Source of the DNA: JAZGHN01 sp964496725
GTDB lineage: Bacteria; Chloroflexota; Dehalococcoidia; Dehalococcoidales; E44-bin46
Direction: 5' to 3'
DNA: 26,787 nucleotides
Assembly: GCA_964496725.1 (NCBI GenBank)
Contig: CAZCAS010000008.1
Coordinates: forward strand, 1-26,787
Part shown: positions 6,863-14,658 of the stretch, piece by piece
Numbering within the stretch: position 1 is the stretch's first letter
How the letters are laid out: each line of letters starts with the position of its first letter
Translations under genes and position numbers: made by a program
Notes under the pieces: model-generated
Database searches by the model: none
What the model was told of the DNA's origin: nothing
Seen by the model: only the letters and a program-made list of their open reading frames with translations

Positions 6863-7729
6863 ATGGGGAAAGTAGTCATCAGTGCCGATTCTGTTTCCTT
6901 AACTCATGAAAAGGCAAGGGAGTACGGTTTCACCTTGGTTCCCTGCCCTATTGTGATGGACGGCAAGCCCTATCTGGACACAGAGATAGATATGGATAAG
7001 CTCTACGCCCGATTAGAGACCAAGGAGAACCTGCCAAAGACTTCGACGGTTACTGTGGCGGAATGTTTGCGGTTTTTCACTGAACTCGGTGAGCAAGCAG
7101 AGTCTATCTTGCATGTCTGCATGTCCTCACTTTTTAGCCCCCAATATCAAAACGCTGTGAAGGCTAAGGAACTGGCTGGGGAGAAGCTGCCCGGGAAACG
7201 GATTGAAGTGGTTGATTCACGCACCATAGGGACGGGGGTTCACTTCGTTGCTATAGCGGCAGCAAAAGCGGCAGCGGAAGGCAAGAACATGGATGAGGTT
7301 ATGGAGCTGGTCGACAGTCTCATACCGCGGGTGACGGTGCTCGCTGCCCGCGATACCCTTTTCTATTACGACAAAGGGGGGAGGATATTTGAGGCTCGTA
7401 CCTGGGCAGAAGCAGAGTCAGCTACCAGCTTCAGGTCTGTTGTTGAGGTCGACGCTTCCACGGGGGGGACGGTGAAGCCTGTAGCCAGGGCTAAGACCGT
7501 AGCTCAGATAATGGACAGGCTGGTGGAGACAACCAGAGAAAGGACTGACCAGAGCAAGCTAAATGGTCTTATCGGTCATACTCGGGTCCCTGAGCGGGCT
7601 GAGAAGTTGAAGGAGATGCTCCTGTCTGAATTTGAATTTGCCTGGCTTGATGTTTCCGAGGAGGGGGTGAGTGTGGCCGTTCACAATGGCAAAGGGCTTA
7701 TTGACTATACTTTTTGCCAGGGAGCTTAA
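6863..7729 (+). CDS. DegV family fatty-acid-binding protein (copy 2)
   Basis: 288 aa, a close paralogue of the gene just upstream. Whole blocks are identical, for example YLDTEIDMDKLYARLET, GGRIFEARTWAEAESATSF and KPVARAKTVAQIM, while the ligand-pocket segments have diverged: copy 1 reads TTSTANMGEF and CMSSVFSGHY where this copy reads KTSTVTVAEC and CMSSLFSPQY. The first Thr of the usual TTS is Lys here (PKTST). The pattern of a conserved frame with a changing pocket suggests that the copies bind different fatty acids; this is inference. The ATG follows a G-rich ribosome site. The gene lies 36 bp after copy 1 and 53 bp before plsX, all in one direction. Confidence 0.9.
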   Translation: MGKVVISADSVSLTHEKAREYGFTLVPCPIVMDGKPYLDTEIDMDKLYARLETKENLPKTSTVTVAECLRFFTELGEQAESILHVCMSSLFSPQYQNAVKAKELAGEKLPGKRIEVVDSRTIGTGVHFVAIAAAKAAAEGKNMDEVMELVDSLIPRVTVLAARDTLFYYDKGGRIFEARTWAEAESATSFRSVVEVDASTGGTVKPVARAKTVAQIMDRLVETTRERTDQSKLNGLIGHTRVPERAEKLKEMLLSEFEFAWLDVSEEGVSVAVHNGKGLIDYTFCQGA

Positions 7730-7782
7730 TTGGGCTAGTTGTTGGTGATGGTCGAATTCTGTTTATCAATAGGGGGTATTCC

Positions 7783-8736
7783 ATGGTGAAGGCTAAAAAG
7801 AAGGTAAGGGTGGTGGTGGATGCTATGGGTGGTGACTATGCCCCCGGCGAGATAGTCAAGGGCGTGGTCTCGGCTGCGGAGGTGGCGGACGATTTAGAGA
7901 TTCTCTTAGTTGGGCCTACGGCTATTGTGGAGGCGGAGCTGGCTAAATATGATGCCTCTAATCTACCCATTCGCCATGTCAGTGCCGAGGAGTTTATCGA
8001 AGAGGGTGAAAATCCGGCTCTAGCTGTGCGCCGCAAGCGTAATTCCTCCATAGCGGTAGCAACGAGGATGTTGAAAGAAGGGGAGGCGGATGGTTTAGTT
8101 AGTGCCGGTCCTACCGGGGCAGTGGCCTCCAGCGCTATTCAGCATCTGGGTATGATAGAGGGGATAGAGCGCCCTGTAATCGGTGGGGCTATCTTTGATT
8201 CCGCCCCCAATACGGTGGTGTTTGATTGCGGGGTTAACATGGATTGCCGGCCATATCACCTGTTGACATTTGCCGTTCTCGGTTCTGTTTATTGTAAAAA
8301 GCTGCTGGGTGTGGCCAATCCTACCATAGCTTTATTGAACATTGGTGCTGAGGGGAGCAAGGGTAATCAACTAACCAAGGAAACCTACCCTCTTCTCGAG
8401 AAAAGCGGCTTGAACTTTATTGGCAATATAGAGGGGTTCGAGCTTCTGAGTAAAAAAGCCAATGTTATCGTCTGTGACGCTTTCGTCGGCAATGTGCTGT
8501 TTAAATTTGTGGAATCTATAGGCTTATTTAAGGATGATGCTGGAGCTGATGAGAAGCGCGACCTTGGTGGCGGTCTCATCTGGGGGATTAATGGCATTGT
8601 TCGTAAGATACACGGGCATAGCCGGGCTCCCCATGTAGCGGTTAAGATACAGCACGTCAAGCTGGCGGTGGAAGTTGACCTGATAGGTGCTATCAAGGCG
8701 GAGCTTGCTACCGTAGCCAAGGGAGTCAATTTATAA
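7783..8736 (+). CDS. plsX: Phosphate acyltransferase PlsX
   Basis: 317 aa. Converts acyl-ACP and phosphate to acyl-phosphate, the acyl donor for PlsY in phospholipid synthesis; peripheral membrane enzyme. Signature segments are VVVDAMGGDYAPGEIVKG at the N-terminus, GENPALAVRRKRNSSIAVA near 75, SAGPTGAVASSAI near 107, LLNIGAEGSKGNQ near 185 and VIVCDAFVGNVLFKFVE near 222. The usual Asn of SAGNTGA is Pro here. The frame is open 69 bases further upstream, overlapping copy 2 of degV, but the ATG at 7783 has AGGGGG just upstream and gives the normal N-terminus. The position between degV genes fits the known pathway: Fak-made acyl-phosphate feeds PlsX and PlsY. The next degV begins 13 bp downstream. 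Confidence 0.95.
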   Translation: MVKAKKKVRVVVDAMGGDYAPGEIVKGVVSAAEVADDLEILLVGPTAIVEAELAKYDASNLPIRHVSAEEFIEEGENPALAVRRKRNSSIAVATRMLKEGEADGLVSAGPTGAVASSAIQHLGMIEGIERPVIGGAIFDSAPNTVVFDCGVNMDCRPYHLLTFAVLGSVYCKKLLGVANPTIALLNIGAEGSKGNQLTKETYPLLEKSGLNFIGNIEGFELLSKKANVIVCDAFVGNVLFKFVESIGLFKDDAGADEKRDLGGGLIWGINGIVRKIHGHSRAPHVAVKIQHVKLAVEVDLIGAIKAELATVAKGVNL

Positions 8737-8749
8737 AAGAGGGCTCAAA

Positions 8750-9616
8750 ATGAGCAAAGTGGCCGTTGTTACTGATAGCACGGCTTCTATCCCTCGGGAA
8801 TTGATTGGGCAATACGGCATTGAGGTTGTTCCTCTGCTTCTTCACGCGGATGACAAAACCTATCGGGATACCATAGATATCAAGACTCCTGCTGAGCTAT
8901 TTCAACTGGTTGAAAAATCGGGTAGGTTCCCCACCACCTCCACGCCACCCCCCGGTGAGTTTGCTGAGGTCTATCGTCGCTTGAGCCGGAAGGCTGATAA
9001 TATCTTCACCCTAACCATATCATCAGCGTTGAGCCTGACTTTCGGTTCAGCTACACAAGCTAAGGGAATAGTCGAAAGCGAGCTTCCCGGTATCAATATA
9101 GAGGTGTTTGACTCAAGAACAACCACATGCGGTCAGGGATTAATGGTGCTCGCCGCGGCTCGGGCGGCAGCTTCGGGTCAGGGTATAGCGGCGGTAGCTA
9201 AGGTGGCCGAAGAGGTAAAGTCAAAGATAAATCATTTATATGTCTTTGATACCCTCTCCTATCTGGCGAGGAGCGGGCGTATCAGTAAGGCGGCTGCCAT
9301 GGTGGGCAATATGCTCAGCATGAAACCCGTTACCGAGATGCCTGTCTCCCTGGGGAGGGCAGTAGTAGTGGCCAGGCCGAGGACCAAAAAGAAGGCGCTT
9401 CGAGTGTTGTTGGATATGGTGGGGGAAAGGGTGAAAACGGATGCCCCCCTTCATGTTCTGATTGACCATACATGTGCTCCGGAGGAAGCGGAGAGGCTTA
9501 AAGAAATAGTCCAAGGCCAGTTCGATTGTGCTGAAGTCCTTTTATGCGGGTACAGCCCGCTCTCTTCACTGATTGTCGGTCCCGGGGTGGTGGGGTTGGG
9601 CTACTATCAGGGATAG
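8750..9616 (+). CDS. DegV family fatty-acid-binding protein (copy 3, canonical type)
   Basis: 288 aa, the most canonical DegV in the window. Domain 1 has VTDSTASIP at the start, FPTTSTPPPGEF (about 62-73) and LTISSALS (about 92-99). Domain 2 has DTLSYLARSGRISKAAAMVG and LSMKPVTEM, then IDHTCAPEEAERL and the C-terminal SLIVGPGVVGLGYY. All the usual fatty-acid-pocket landmarks are kept. It is FakB-like: it binds an acyl chain for transfer through FakA. It starts 13 bp after plsX, with GAGGG upstream of the ATG, so the two are almost certainly co-transcribed. It belongs to a different DegV subgroup from copies 1 and 2, so it did not arise from the same recent duplication. Confidence 0.93.
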   Translation: MSKVAVVTDSTASIPRELIGQYGIEVVPLLLHADDKTYRDTIDIKTPAELFQLVEKSGRFPTTSTPPPGEFAEVYRRLSRKADNIFTLTISSALSLTFGSATQAKGIVESELPGINIEVFDSRTTTCGQGLMVLAAARAAASGQGIAAVAKVAEEVKSKINHLYVFDTLSYLARSGRISKAAAMVGNMLSMKPVTEMPVSLGRAVVVARPRTKKKALRVLLDMVGERVKTDAPLHVLIDHTCAPEEAERLKEIVQGQFDCAEVLLCGYSPLSSLIVGPGVVGLGYYQG

Positions 9617-9684
9617 CCTTTCGTCGAAGAGATAATCAAGGCACATTTGGGGGCTATTGATAGCAGTCTGCTTGGCGTCAGTGG

Positions 9685-10824
9685 TTACGACTGTGACAAC
9701 TGCCAAGATTTTCCTTCCGTGGTAATAGCCGGGGCAATCACCATCTCAACTTTGTGCATTTCCTGAATGTTGAAGACGCCGCAGGTACCCATTGCCGTGC
9801 GAATAGCCCCGACCAGATTTTGGCTACCATCAGTGACTGACGTGGGGCCGAAGAGGATCTGCTTTAGTGTTCCGGTAGTACCCACTGCTATCCGAGTTCC
9901 CCTGGGGAGTGCTGGGTGTGGGTGAGACATACCCCAGTGGTAGCCCTGTCCTGGTGCCTCTTTAGCTTGAGCCAGAATAGAGCCTATCATTACCCCATCA
10001 GCGCCGGCAACCAAGGCCTTGCATACGTCTCCGCCATTACGGAAACCGCCGTCGGTGATTATGGGCACGTATTTGCCTGACTCACGCTGATATTCCTCTC
10101 TGGCGGCAGCACAATCCATGGTAGCGGTTATCTGGGGGACACCGACGCCGAGAACCTGTCTGGTGGTGCAGGCAGCGCCCGGCCCTACACCTACCAAGAC
10201 CCCAGCGATTCCAGTTCTCATCAGCTCTAGACATGAGCTATAGCTAACGCAGTTGCCCACGACAATAGGTATAGGGGTAGATTTACATAGCTCGGGGAAG
10301 ATTAGCCCGCGATAGCTTTTTGATATATGCCGGGCAGTGGTAACTGTGGATTGAACTACGAGGATATCGGCTTGGGCTTCAGCAGCTATGGGAGCAAAGC
10401 GTTTGGTATTGGCTGGTGCCACAGAAACGGCGCACGCTACCCCTGCTTTTTTGATTGCTTGTATTCTTTCGCCGATGAGGTTCTCTTTAATTGGTTGGGA
10501 GTATATCTTTTGCAGCAGGGAGGTGACCTTGGCTTGGGGGGCTTGGGCGATCTGGGTCAATATTTCTTTAGGATTATCATACCGCGTTTGCACGCCATCC
10601 AGGTTGAGAACGGCGAGTCCACCCAGCTTGCCCATCAGGATGGCGGAGTCGACATCGGTTACGGCATCCATTGCGGCTGCTACAATGGGGATTGAGAAGG
10701 TAAGGCCCTCTATTTTTAAGTCAACGTTTGTCTGGTCTGGGTTGATGGTTGTGTCTCCAGGCACGAGAGCCACTTCATCAAATCCATAAGCACGTCGTAA
10801 CTCTTTAAACTTAGGGGCAGCCAT
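9685..10824 (-). CDS. guaB3: GuaB3 family IMP dehydrogenase-related protein
   Basis: 379 aa, a TIM-barrel member of the IMP dehydrogenase/GMP reductase superfamily with no CBS domains. It starts with the GuaB3-like LRRAYGFDEVALVPG. The catalytic loop is GVGPGAACTTRQVLGVGVPQ with Cys219 as nucleophile (GSICTTR-like in classic IMPDH). A nucleotide phosphate site is visible as TDGGFRNGGDVCKAL near 257-271, followed by DGVMIGS. Such proteins are found in Actinobacteria, Cyanobacteria and Chloroflexota, often beside a classical guaB. The role is probably guanine nucleotide synthesis or salvage. The ATG is preceded by AAAGGA. It follows degV copy 4 by 103 bp on the same strand and probably shares its promoter. 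Confidence 0.88.
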   Translation of the reverse strand: MAAPKFKELRRAYGFDEVALVPGDTTINPDQTNVDLKIEGLTFSIPIVAAAMDAVTDVDSAILMGKLGGLAVLNLDGVQTRYDNPKEILTQIAQAPQAKVTSLLQKIYSQPIKENLIGERIQAIKKAGVACAVSVAPANTKRFAPIAAEAQADILVVQSTVTTARHISKSYRGLIFPELCKSTPIPIVVGNCVSYSSCLELMRTGIAGVLVGVGPGAACTTRQVLGVGVPQITATMDCAAAREEYQRESGKYVPIITDGGFRNGGDVCKALVAGADGVMIGSILAQAKEAPGQGYHWGMSHPHPALPRGTRIAVGTTGTLKQILFGPTSVTDGSQNLVGAIRTAMGTCGVFNIQEMHKVEMVIAPAITTEGKSWQLSQS

Positions 10825-10927
10825 TTTATGTTATCCTTTCTTAAAAGTGGACTATAGCAGAGGCAGTGGCTTAAAGTCAAGAAGTTTTGGTTTAATCACC
10901 GGTGTTTGGTGAAGCTGGGCTGCCTTT

Positions 10928-11791
10928 TTAATCCTCGGCGTAGAACCCCAGTGATAAACAGCGTGGTCCATATACCACAGAGGCTACTACTGAGCATGGC
11001 GTGATATGGATTTCGCTGATTTCAAACTGGGAGAGGAGCCTTTCCTTTAGTGCCTCGGCTTCATCTGGATTGTCGGTATAGTTGATGGTTGCGTGTATCT
11101 TCTTGTTCCCACATTTTTCCCTCACCATCTCCAGCAGCGCTTCTATTGCCTTAGCCTTGCTTCTATGCTTGGCTATGATTTTCCCCGTTCCACCAGAGGA
11201 GGCATCCATTGCCATAAGAGCGTATATCGGGATGGGAGATATGGCTATTTTGTGGTCTACACCCCCCCTCCCCGACCTTTCAAGGAAGAATAGGGTCTCA
11301 GGCACAAATATAGAGATTACCTGCTGTACTATCCGGCGAGCAATCTCAGCCACCTCTGACAGGCTCTTGCCTTCGTTGGCTGCTCTGGCAGCCGCCAGGA
11401 CAACAAGCAGCTCCCCGCAGACAACGGTGCGGGAATCGACTACTTCAATGGAGATATCAGGCAATACTTTTTTTGCCTGCTCTTTGGCTTGTAGGGCTGC
11501 ATTATAGTGTGCCGACATGACTGAGGACAATGAAATAGATAGGATGCCCTTTGCCCTTTGACTAGCTTTCCTGTAAGCTTCCATTATCTCGCCTGTAGTG
11601 CAAGCTGAGTGAGTAGGCAGGTTCTGGTAGGACTCGAGTCGTTTAAACAGCTCTCCTCTATCGAAGGCATTATCAAGGTAATCCTTGCCGTCAAAGATGA
11701 GATGGTAAGGTAGCACCATAACGTCATGCTCCTCGGCTAGTTCTGGGGTTATGGAAGACAGGGTGTCTGTAATAACCATTACTTCTTTCAT
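10928..11791 (-). CDS. DegV family fatty-acid-binding protein (copy 4, divergent)
   Basis: 287 aa, DegV fold. ITDTLSSITPELAEEH begins domain 1. The pocket segment reads LPTHSACTTGE, with His in place of the second Thr of the usual TTS, and SISLSSVMSAHYNAA keeps the paired Ser. Domain 2 has ETLFFLERSGRGG followed by an unusual stretch (HKIAISPIPIYALMAMD) in place of the canonical RISKAAAMVG segment, then INYTDNPDEAEALKE and VYGPRCLSLGFYAED. The helical cap over the acyl chain may therefore differ. The ATG follows a G-rich region and AGGA. It is transcribed divergently from rsmI and ahead of guaB3. Lipid binding is inferred from the family; the altered pocket leaves its ligand open. Confidence 0.88.
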   Translation of the reverse strand: MKEVMVITDTLSSITPELAEEHDVMVLPYHLIFDGKDYLDNAFDRGELFKRLESYQNLPTHSACTTGEIMEAYRKASQRAKGILSISLSSVMSAHYNAALQAKEQAKKVLPDISIEVVDSRTVVCGELLVVLAAARAANEGKSLSEVAEIARRIVQQVISIFVPETLFFLERSGRGGVDHKIAISPIPIYALMAMDASSGGTGKIIAKHRSKAKAIEALLEMVREKCGNKKIHATINYTDNPDEAEALKERLLSQFEISEIHITPCSVVASVVYGPRCLSLGFYAED

Positions 11792-11845
11792 TGATTCCTA
11801 CTTACCCCCCTTATGCGTGTGCGGGTGGAAGTATATTAAAGCATT

Positions 11846-11874
11846 AGAGTAGACGATTACAAGGATTGTGTCAA
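11846..11874 (-). promoter_or_regulatory. Predicted promoter for degV copy 4 and guaB3
   Basis: On the minus strand a perfect TTGACA (11874-11869) is followed after 17 bp by TACTCT (11851-11846), a weak -10. The expected start near 11839 gives a leader of about 48 bases. Confidence 0.5.
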
Positions 11875-11903
11875 CCGGTGTGGATGAGTGATAAATTATA
11901 GGT

Positions 11904-11909
11904 TATAAT
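11904..11909 (+). promoter_or_regulatory. -10 box of the predicted rsmI promoter
   Basis: Perfect TATAAT at 11904-11909, 25 bases ahead of the rsmI ATG, with GGGGAG as ribosome site in between. The -35 region (around 11881-11886, TGGATG) is poor. It lies next to the minus-strand promoter of degV copy 4. Confidence 0.5.
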
Positions 11910-11934
11910 AGCTAGGCTGGGGAGAATCAGGGCG

Positions 11935-12747
11935 ATGCCGACTCTTTATGTGGTGGCTACTCCAATTGGTAATTTAGAGGATGTCTCGTTGCGTGCTCTG
12001 CGTACTCTGCGAGAGGTGCAACTTATCGCTGCCGAGGATACACGCAGGACGAAGCAGCTTCTCGTTACTTATAACATTAAGACACCGGTGACGAGTTATC
12101 ATGAGCACAATAAGTGGACTAAGCTGGATTATATTATCGATTGTCTTAACAGTGGGGATGTAGCCCTTGTTTCTGATGCGGGGATGCCGGGGATGTCTGA
12201 CCCCGGGTATGAGTTGATTGTGGCTGCCACTCACCGGGGTATCCCGGTGGTTCCTATCCCTGGAGCTTCTGTGGTTATCACGGCGCTGGTTGTCTCCGGG
12301 TTACCAGTGGAGAGATTTATCTACGTGGGCTTTCTACCTCATAAAACTAGCGGGCGGCGGCAGCTACTACAATCGCTGACTGGTGAGCAGGGCACGATTG
12401 TGGTCTTGGAATCTCCACATCGGTTGCGGGCTGCCCTGAATGATATTTTGCGCGTTCTTGGGGATAGAAAAGTAGCCGTCTGTCGCGAGCTTACCAAGAT
12501 TCATGAGGAGGTTTTTCGGGGGAGGGTGAGCCAAGCCATAGAGCACTTTACCGAGCCTAGGGGAGAGTTTACCCTGGTTATTGAAGGCAAGGGGGAGGAT
12601 AAGCCCCAGCTGATAGAGGATATTGAGGGACAATTGCATAGTCTGCACCGGGCTGGGGCGACAGCTAAAGAGGCTATAGCCAAGGTGTCTGGAGAAACAG
12701 GGTTGTCGAGGAGAGAGCTGTATCGCGTCTGGCTCAAGTTACTTTGA
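11935..12747 (+). CDS. rsmI: 16S rRNA (cytidine1402-2'-O)-methyltransferase RsmI
   Basis: 270 aa. Methylates the ribose of C1402 in the 16S rRNA decoding centre using SAM; cytoplasmic. Tetrapyrrole methylase fold. The N-terminal YVVATPIGNLEDVSLRAL is the RsmI signature, followed by AAEDTRRTKQLL, ALVSDAGMPGMSDPGYEL near 82 and VPIPGASVVITALVVSGL near 105 (SAM site). FVYVGFLP-like (FIYVGFLPHK) and ESPHRLRAAL, both RsmI-specific, are present. The C-terminal 45 residues are the usual small helical domain. The ATG at 11935 follows GGGGAG. It leads a plus-strand run with the zinc-ribbon gene, metG and the polyprenyl synthase. Confidence 0.95.
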   Translation: MPTLYVVATPIGNLEDVSLRALRTLREVQLIAAEDTRRTKQLLVTYNIKTPVTSYHEHNKWTKLDYIIDCLNSGDVALVSDAGMPGMSDPGYELIVAATHRGIPVVPIPGASVVITALVVSGLPVERFIYVGFLPHKTSGRRQLLQSLTGEQGTIVVLESPHRLRAALNDILRVLGDRKVAVCRELTKIHEEVFRGRVSQAIEHFTEPRGEFTLVIEGKGEDKPQLIEDIEGQLHSLHRAGATAKEAIAKVSGETGLSRRELYRVWLKLL

Positions 12748-12769
12748 GATTCTGGAGAGGAGTAATCGG

Positions 12770-12973
12770 ATGCGCCGAGGATGTATGTCTTTAGGGGATG
12801 TTTGGTGTGACGAGTGTCATAAAATCATCCCCCAAGCAGAACATTATTTGGTTATGGAGGAAAAAGATGCTACACTGCGCCTGTGCGTAGCTTGTAGTCT
12901 GAAGAAGGGCTATGCTCGTTATAAAGAGGATAAAGGCGAGCGGACGCTAACCTTTTTCCCTGAAGAGTACTAG
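12770..12973 (+). CDS. Small zinc-ribbon protein of unknown function
   Basis: 67 aa with two Cys pairs, WCDEC (Cys13, Cys16) and LCVAC (Cys39, Cys42), a typical zinc ribbon. The rest is charged (KKGYARYKEDKGE) and soluble. The ATG at 12770 has GGAGAGGAG upstream; a second ATG five codons later is possible. It lies 22 bp after rsmI and 14 bp before metG, so it is translated from the same message. Possible roles are RNA or ribosome contact, given the translation-linked neighbours, but nothing in the sequence proves this. Not recognised as a named family. Confidence 0.7.
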   Translation: MRRGCMSLGDVWCDECHKIIPQAEHYLVMEEKDATLRLCVACSLKKGYARYKEDKGERTLTFFPEEY

Positions 12974-12987
12974 TTAGAGAGGGGATT

Positions 12988-14658
12988 ATGGGAGAGAGAA
13001 TTTTTATCGGGGTGGCTTGGCCTTATGCTGATGGCCCGTTACACCTGGGTCATGTTGCTGGGGCATATCTGCCAGCTGATATATTCGCCCGCTACCACCG
13101 TGCTAAGGGTGATGAGGTATTGATGGTATCTGGTTCAGACCAGCACGGCACGCCGATAACTATTAAGGCTGAGCAGGAGGGGAAGAGGCCGGAAGAAATA
13201 GCCGATGAATATCATCAGCACTTTCTTGATTCCTGGGAGAGATTGGGCATCTCTTTTGATTTATTTACCAGGACTGGCACCGCCAATCATACTGAGGTGT
13301 CACAGGACATTTTTCTCACCCTTCTGGATAAGGGCTATATTTATAAAGCTGCTGTGTCACAGCCTTATTGCCCTCAGTGTCAGCGCTTTTTACCCGACCG
13401 TTATGTAGAGGGTACCTGCCCCTTTTGTTCCTCTGCCGGGGCGCGAGGTGACCAGTGCGATGACTGCGGCAAACCGCTAACTCCTGCTGAGCTGAATGCC
13501 CCACGCTGTCGATTATGTGCTGCTACTCCCCAGTTTAAGGATTCAGAGCATTTCTTTCTGAAACTGAGCGCTTTTCAGGACAGGATTTCAACCTGGGCGA
13601 GTGAGCAGGGCCAGTGGAGGCCGAATGTTTATAACCTTACCCAGCGCTATCTGAAGGAAGGGCTGAAGGATAGGGCTATAACCCGCGATATAGATTGGGG
13701 AGTACCGTTGCCTCTGGGCGGCTTTGACGGCAAGCGCCTGTATGTGTGGTTTGGGGCGGTCATCGGCTACCTCTCGGCGACAAAGGAGTGGGCCAAGTTG
13801 AGTGGGGATGGAGAGGGGTGGCGTCCTTTCTGGGAAGGCGATGAGGCAAGGAGTTATTATTTTATCGGCAAGGATAATATTCCTTTTCATACCCTTATCT
13901 GGCCAGCGATGTTGATGGGGTACGGTGGTCTTAATCTCCCTTATGATATACCGGCTAATGAGTTTCTGACTATTGAAGGCAAGAAGCTTTCTACCAGTCG
14001 TAGCTGGGCGGTGTGGGTACCTGATTACCTCGCCCGCTATGAGCCTGACCCATTGCGTTACCTGCTGTCCATCAATATGCCGGAGACCGGTGATACCGAT
14101 TTCTCCTGGCGCGAGTTTGTGCGGCGTAACAATGATGAACTGGTAGCTACCTATGGAAATCTGGTTAATCGGGTGCTTACCTTTGTCTACAGAAATTTTG
14201 ATGGCTGTGTGCCAGCGCCGGGGGAGCTTGACGACCGAAGTCAGGCAGTTCTTGGTATGGCTGAGGAGGCTCTTAATAATGTGGGTGGGCTTATCGAGCG
14301 TTGCCGCTTTAAAGAGGCAGCTAAGTCGGCTATGTCCTTGGCCCAAGAGGCTAATCGATATCTAGATGAGAAATCACCGTGGAAGGTGATTAAAGAGGAT
14401 AAGCAGGCTGCTGCTACCGCCTTAAATGTAGCCATTTGTATTATCTCCTGTCTCAGGATAGCGCTTTATCCCTTTTTACCCTTTAGTTCTCAGAAGCTTC
14501 ATGAGTATCTTGGCTTTGGTGGCAGGGTTGAGGATGATGGCTGGCAGCCCCGCTTCCCACTGCCGGGGCAGAAATTACTTCCTCCTAAGCCCCTGTTCTC
14601 TAAATTGGACGAGGGGGTGATAGAGGGGGAGGTCGGTCGGTTGTTGGGCTCATGCTAA
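12988..14658 (+). CDS. metG: Methionyl-tRNA synthetase
   Basis: 556 aa. Charges tRNA-Met with methionine using ATP; cytoplasmic. Class I core: AWPYADGPLHLGHVAGAYLP holds the HIGH-type motif (HLGH). The KMSKS loop reads KKLSTSR (near residue 333), and the WFGAVIGYLSA and FIGKDNIPFHT segments are typical. The connective peptide carries four Cys-rich knuckles (CPQC, CPFC, CDDC, CRLC) between about 127 and 173, the two-zinc type of MetRS. The helical anticodon domain is about 390-540. The protein stops there, so there is no C-terminal EMAP/Trbp111-like tRNA-binding domain. The ATG follows GAGAGGGG. The last 7 bases overlap the start of the polyprenyl synthase gene, pointing to translational coupling. 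Confidence 0.96.
   Translation: MGERIFIGVAWPYADGPLHLGHVAGAYLPADIFARYHRAKGDEVLMVSGSDQHGTPITIKAEQEGKRPEEIADEYHQHFLDSWERLGISFDLFTRTGTANHTEVSQDIFLTLLDKGYIYKAAVSQPYCPQCQRFLPDRYVEGTCPFCSSAGARGDQCDDCGKPLTPAELNAPRCRLCAATPQFKDSEHFFLKLSAFQDRISTWASEQGQWRPNVYNLTQRYLKEGLKDRAITRDIDWGVPLPLGGFDGKRLYVWFGAVIGYLSATKEWAKLSGDGEGWRPFWEGDEARSYYFIGKDNIPFHTLIWPAMLMGYGGLNLPYDIPANEFLTIEGKKLSTSRSWAVWVPDYLARYEPDPLRYLLSINMPETGDTDFSWREFVRRNNDELVATYGNLVNRVLTFVYRNFDGCVPAPGELDDRSQAVLGMAEEALNNVGGLIERCRFKEAAKSAMSLAQEANRYLDEKSPWKVIKEDKQAAATALNVAICIISCLRIALYPFLPFSSQKLHEYLGFGGRVEDDGWQPRFPLPGQKLLPPKPLFSKLDEGVIEGEVGRLLGSC

Noticed and set aside
7714..7782. Longer N-terminus for PlsX
   Set aside because: The 23 extra residues overlap the preceding degV, lack similarity to PlsX N-termini and lack a ribosome site; the ATG at 7783 has AGGGGG upstream.
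13588..14346. 252-aa minus-strand open frame within metG
   Set aside because: MetG is unmistakable on the plus strand with HIGH-type and KMSKS-type motifs; the antisense product has biased composition and no ribosome site that I could see.
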